This document shows positions 48,760-50,373 of a stretch of DNA of 50,373 nucleotides, in pieces; within the stretch, counting starts at the first letter, position 1, and the number at the start of each line of letters is the position of its first letter. The translations under genes and the position numbers were made by a program. Source of the stretch: Desulfatitalea sp. UBA4791 (GTDB taxonomy: Bacteria; Desulfobacterota; Desulfobacteria; Desulfobacterales; Desulfosarcinaceae); NCBI GenBank assembly GCA_002402905.1, contig DHGT01000113.1:41683-92055 (forward strand), read 5' to 3'. The notes below the pieces were generated by a model, which was not told the DNA's origin, made no database searches, and saw only the letters and a program-made list of their open reading frames with translations.

Positions 48760-49323
48760 TCATTTGCGTTTGGCCACCGAGCGCCACCCGCCCAGGGCGG
48801 AATAGGTGGGCCGCAGCACCTTGCTGATATCCCGGGCCTGCTCGATGACATAGAACGCCGCCGGGTCGATGCGGCGCACGTCGCTGAGGATCCACTTCAA
48901 ATCCCTTCGGCGACAGGCGATGTAGAGCTCTTCAACCGGGCCATGCATGCCTTCGCCCCGGAAGATGGTGACCGGCTGACCGTTCTGGCGCAGGCTGTCG
49001 GCCAGTTGTCGGCCGGTATTGGGGGTGATCACCTTGAGGATGATCAGGCCGAAGGCCAGCTTGCGTTCGACGATGATGCCGACCACGTTGCCGGTGGCAT
49101 ATCCCAGGGCATAGAAAAGGACCAGCAGGGGCTGCTCCTTGACCTGGTTGATGACGGCACTGGCCACCAGGACCCAGATGGTGATTTCGAAGGTGGCCAG
49201 GAAAAAGGCGATGGTGGTGCGGCCCTGGACCGTGATGATGGTGCGCACCGTGCCGATGGAGACGTCGCAGATTCTGGCGACGAAGATGATGAGACCGGTC
49301 AGCAGGATATGCATCTCAAACAT
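48760..49323 (-). CDS. UPF0316 family membrane protein (187 aa)
   Basis: A membrane protein of the UPF0316 group, with an N-terminal DUF5698 part (three or four helices, starting LLTGLIIFVARICDVSIGTVRTI) and a C-terminal DUF2179-like soluble domain (ITPNTGRQLADSLRQNGQPVTIFRGEG, VEELYIACRRRDLKWILS). No transport or enzymatic role has been established for the family as far as I know. AGGAG lies 8 bases before the start. It follows the flavin oxidoreductase gene by 19 bases and is probably cotranscribed. Confidence 0.85.
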   Translation of the reverse strand: MFEMHILLTGLIIFVARICDVSIGTVRTIITVQGRTTIAFFLATFEITIWVLVASAVINQVKEQPLLVLFYALGYATGNVVGIIVERKLAFGLIILKVITPNTGRQLADSLRQNGQPVTIFRGEGMHGPVEELYIACRRRDLKWILSDVRRIDPAAFYVIEQARDISKVLRPTYSALGGWRSVAKRK

Positions 49324-49342
49324 GGTGCGGTTCTCCTATGGT

Positions 49343-50373
49343 CTAAAGCTTGGCGCGGGCGTACTGGTCGGGCCAGTCGATCTCCTGGCCCAACTCCCGG
49401 GCGGCCTTCAAGGGCCAGTAAGGCTGGCGCAGCATTTCGCGGCCCAGCAGCACGGCGTCGGCCTGCCCCGTGGCCAGGATTTGTTCGGCTTGCACCGCTT
49501 CCGTGATGAGGCCGACGGCGCCGGTAGCCATGTCGGCCTCTTTGCGGATGGCGGCCGCCAGTGGCGTTTGAAAGCCCGGCGCGACCGGGATTTTGGCATG
49601 GGGCACCAGGGCGGCGCTGGAGCAGTCGATGAAATCGATGCCCATGGGCTTGAGCCGCCGGCAGAGCTGGATCGATTGGGCCAGGTCCCAGCCGCCGTCC
49701 ACCCAGTCGGTGCAAGAAATGCGCACGGAGAGCGGCAGGTGCGCCGGCCACTGTTTGCGTGCGGCCTCGGCTACCATCAGCGGCAGTCGCATGCGGTTGT
49801 CCAGGTCGCCGCCGAAGCGGTCGGTGCGCCGGTTGGAGAGCGGCGACAGAAATTCGTGCAGCAGATAGCCGTGGGCCATGTGCAGTTCCAGCACCTCGAA
49901 GCCGGCGGCCAGGGCCCGGGCGGCGGCATCGGCAAATTGATCCACGACCTGTTGGATCTCTTCGGCGGACATCTCCCGCGGCATGGGCGAGGCGTCGCTG
50001 AAGGGCAGGGCGCTGGGGGCGATGGGTTGCCAGCCGCCGTCGTTCTCGTCGACCGTTCCACCGCCGCGCCAGGGGGCGTCGGTGGAGGCCTTGCGCCCGG
50101 CGTGGGCCAGTTGGATGCCGGGCACGCAATTTTGGGATTTGATGAACGCGGTGATAGGTCTGAAGGCTTCGGCCTGCCGATCGTTCCACAAGCCGCAATC
50201 CCACGGCGAGATGCGCCCCTCGGCGCTTACGCCGGTCGCTTCGACAATGACCAGAGCCGCACCTCCCACGGCCCGGCTGCCCAGGTGGACCAGGTGCCAC
50301 TCGTTGGGCATCCCGTCCCGGCAGCTATACTGGCACATGGGCGATACGAAGATGCGGTTCTTGAAGGTGATGG
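49343..50373 (-). CDS. NADH:flavin oxidoreductase, Old Yellow Enzyme family (YqjM/NamA-like), 5' end outside window
   Basis: An FMN-dependent ene-reductase-type TIM barrel. Typical stretches are SPMCQYS near the N-terminus, HLGSRAVGGAALVIVEATGV, QLAHAGRKAS, LHMAHGYLLHEFLSPLSNRR with the substrate-binding histidines, and DAVLLGREMLRQPYWPLKAA at the end. The frame remains open to the window edge with coding sequence (ITFKNRIFVSPMCQYS-type, here IFVSPMCQY), so the true start is beyond 50373; about 20 residues are missing. YqjM-like enzymes reduce activated double bonds and xenobiotics; the physiological substrate is unknown. Confidence 0.93.
   Translation of the reverse strand, partial: ITFKNRIFVSPMCQYSCRDGMPNEWHLVHLGSRAVGGAALVIVEATGVSAEGRISPWDCGLWNDRQAEAFRPITAFIKSQNCVPGIQLAHAGRKASTDAPWRGGGTVDENDGGWQPIAPSALPFSDASPMPREMSAEEIQQVVDQFADAAARALAAGFEVLELHMAHGYLLHEFLSPLSNRRTDRFGGDLDNRMRLPLMVAEAARKQWPAHLPLSVRISCTDWVDGGWDLAQSIQLCRRLKPMGIDFIDCSSAALVPHAKIPVAPGFQTPLAAAIRKEADMATGAVGLITEAVQAEQILATGQADAVLLGREMLRQPYWPLKAARELGQEIDWPDQYARAKL

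Overview
The window reads as chromosomal DNA of a strictly anaerobic Desulfobacterota (Deltaproteobacteria), most like the Desulfosarcina/Desulfobacteraceae group. This is inferred from gene content, not from a marker gene: a selenocysteine peroxiredoxin, an orange-protein-like set of NifX proteins and ferredoxin-fused MinD ATPases, a double-cubane-cluster reductase, DUF134, DUF5320 and DUF3786 proteins, long multi-PAS hybrid kinases, and outer-membrane porins next to glycine betaine uptake. GC content is moderate to high and genes are dense. I see no rRNA, tRNA, CRISPR array, prophage or transposase gene.

Layout. 0.1-7.0 kb: two small unknown proteins, two metallo-beta-lactamase-fold hydrolases, then a protein-kinase-like protein, a universal stress protein and a Pat-type acyl-CoA synthetase/acetyltransferase. 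7.0-10.1 kb: a lone acyl carrier protein, a BCCT betaine transporter and an ADP-ribosylglycohydrolase. 10.3-18.8 kb: a periplasmic-sensor hybrid kinase, then leftward a six-PAS hybrid kinase broken by one in-frame amber codon, and a decayed ABC transporter whose binding-protein and ATPase genes are fused by a deletion, downstream of a double-cubane reductase. 19.2-22.1 kb: a FlK-like thioesterase, two lipoproteins, and a PerR / zinc-ribbon / selenoperoxiredoxin cluster. 22.2-27.4 kb: the DUF134/NifX/MinD/NifU-like cluster.

27.5-34.7 kb holds aromatic amino acid genes. A DAHP synthase-prephenate dehydratase fusion with a PilZ gene behind it is preceded by a phenylalanine-rich leader peptide and two tandem intrinsic terminators, a classic attenuator layout. 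aroE and aroK overlap further on, with a rhodanese, a DUF3786 protein and an antiporter-EIIA fusion between. 34.9-40.1 kb is an osmoprotection locus: a MarR regulator with clustered GTTAGAA/TTCTAAC sites, ProVWX and a porin. 40.9-44.3 kb holds a DJ-1/PfpI protein and a Cpx-like envelope-stress operon, with three GTAAC half-sites at exact 10-bp spacing upstream. 44.5-50.4 kb: an acyl-CoA synthetase, a second porin, a small unknown protein, a UPF0316 membrane protein and an Old-Yellow-Enzyme gene cut by the window end.

Non-coding repeats are concentrated from 40 kb on: two near-identical 138-bp elements with terminal inverted repeats in opposite orientation, a 36-bp repeat in opposite orientation on either side of the second porin, and three GC-rich REP-like palindromes. 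The observations I consider strongest are the phe-type attenuator, the selenocysteine peroxiredoxin with a visible SECIS hairpin, the orange-protein-like cluster with its DUF134-NifX fusion, the CpxR-like operator and the deletion-fused transporter.
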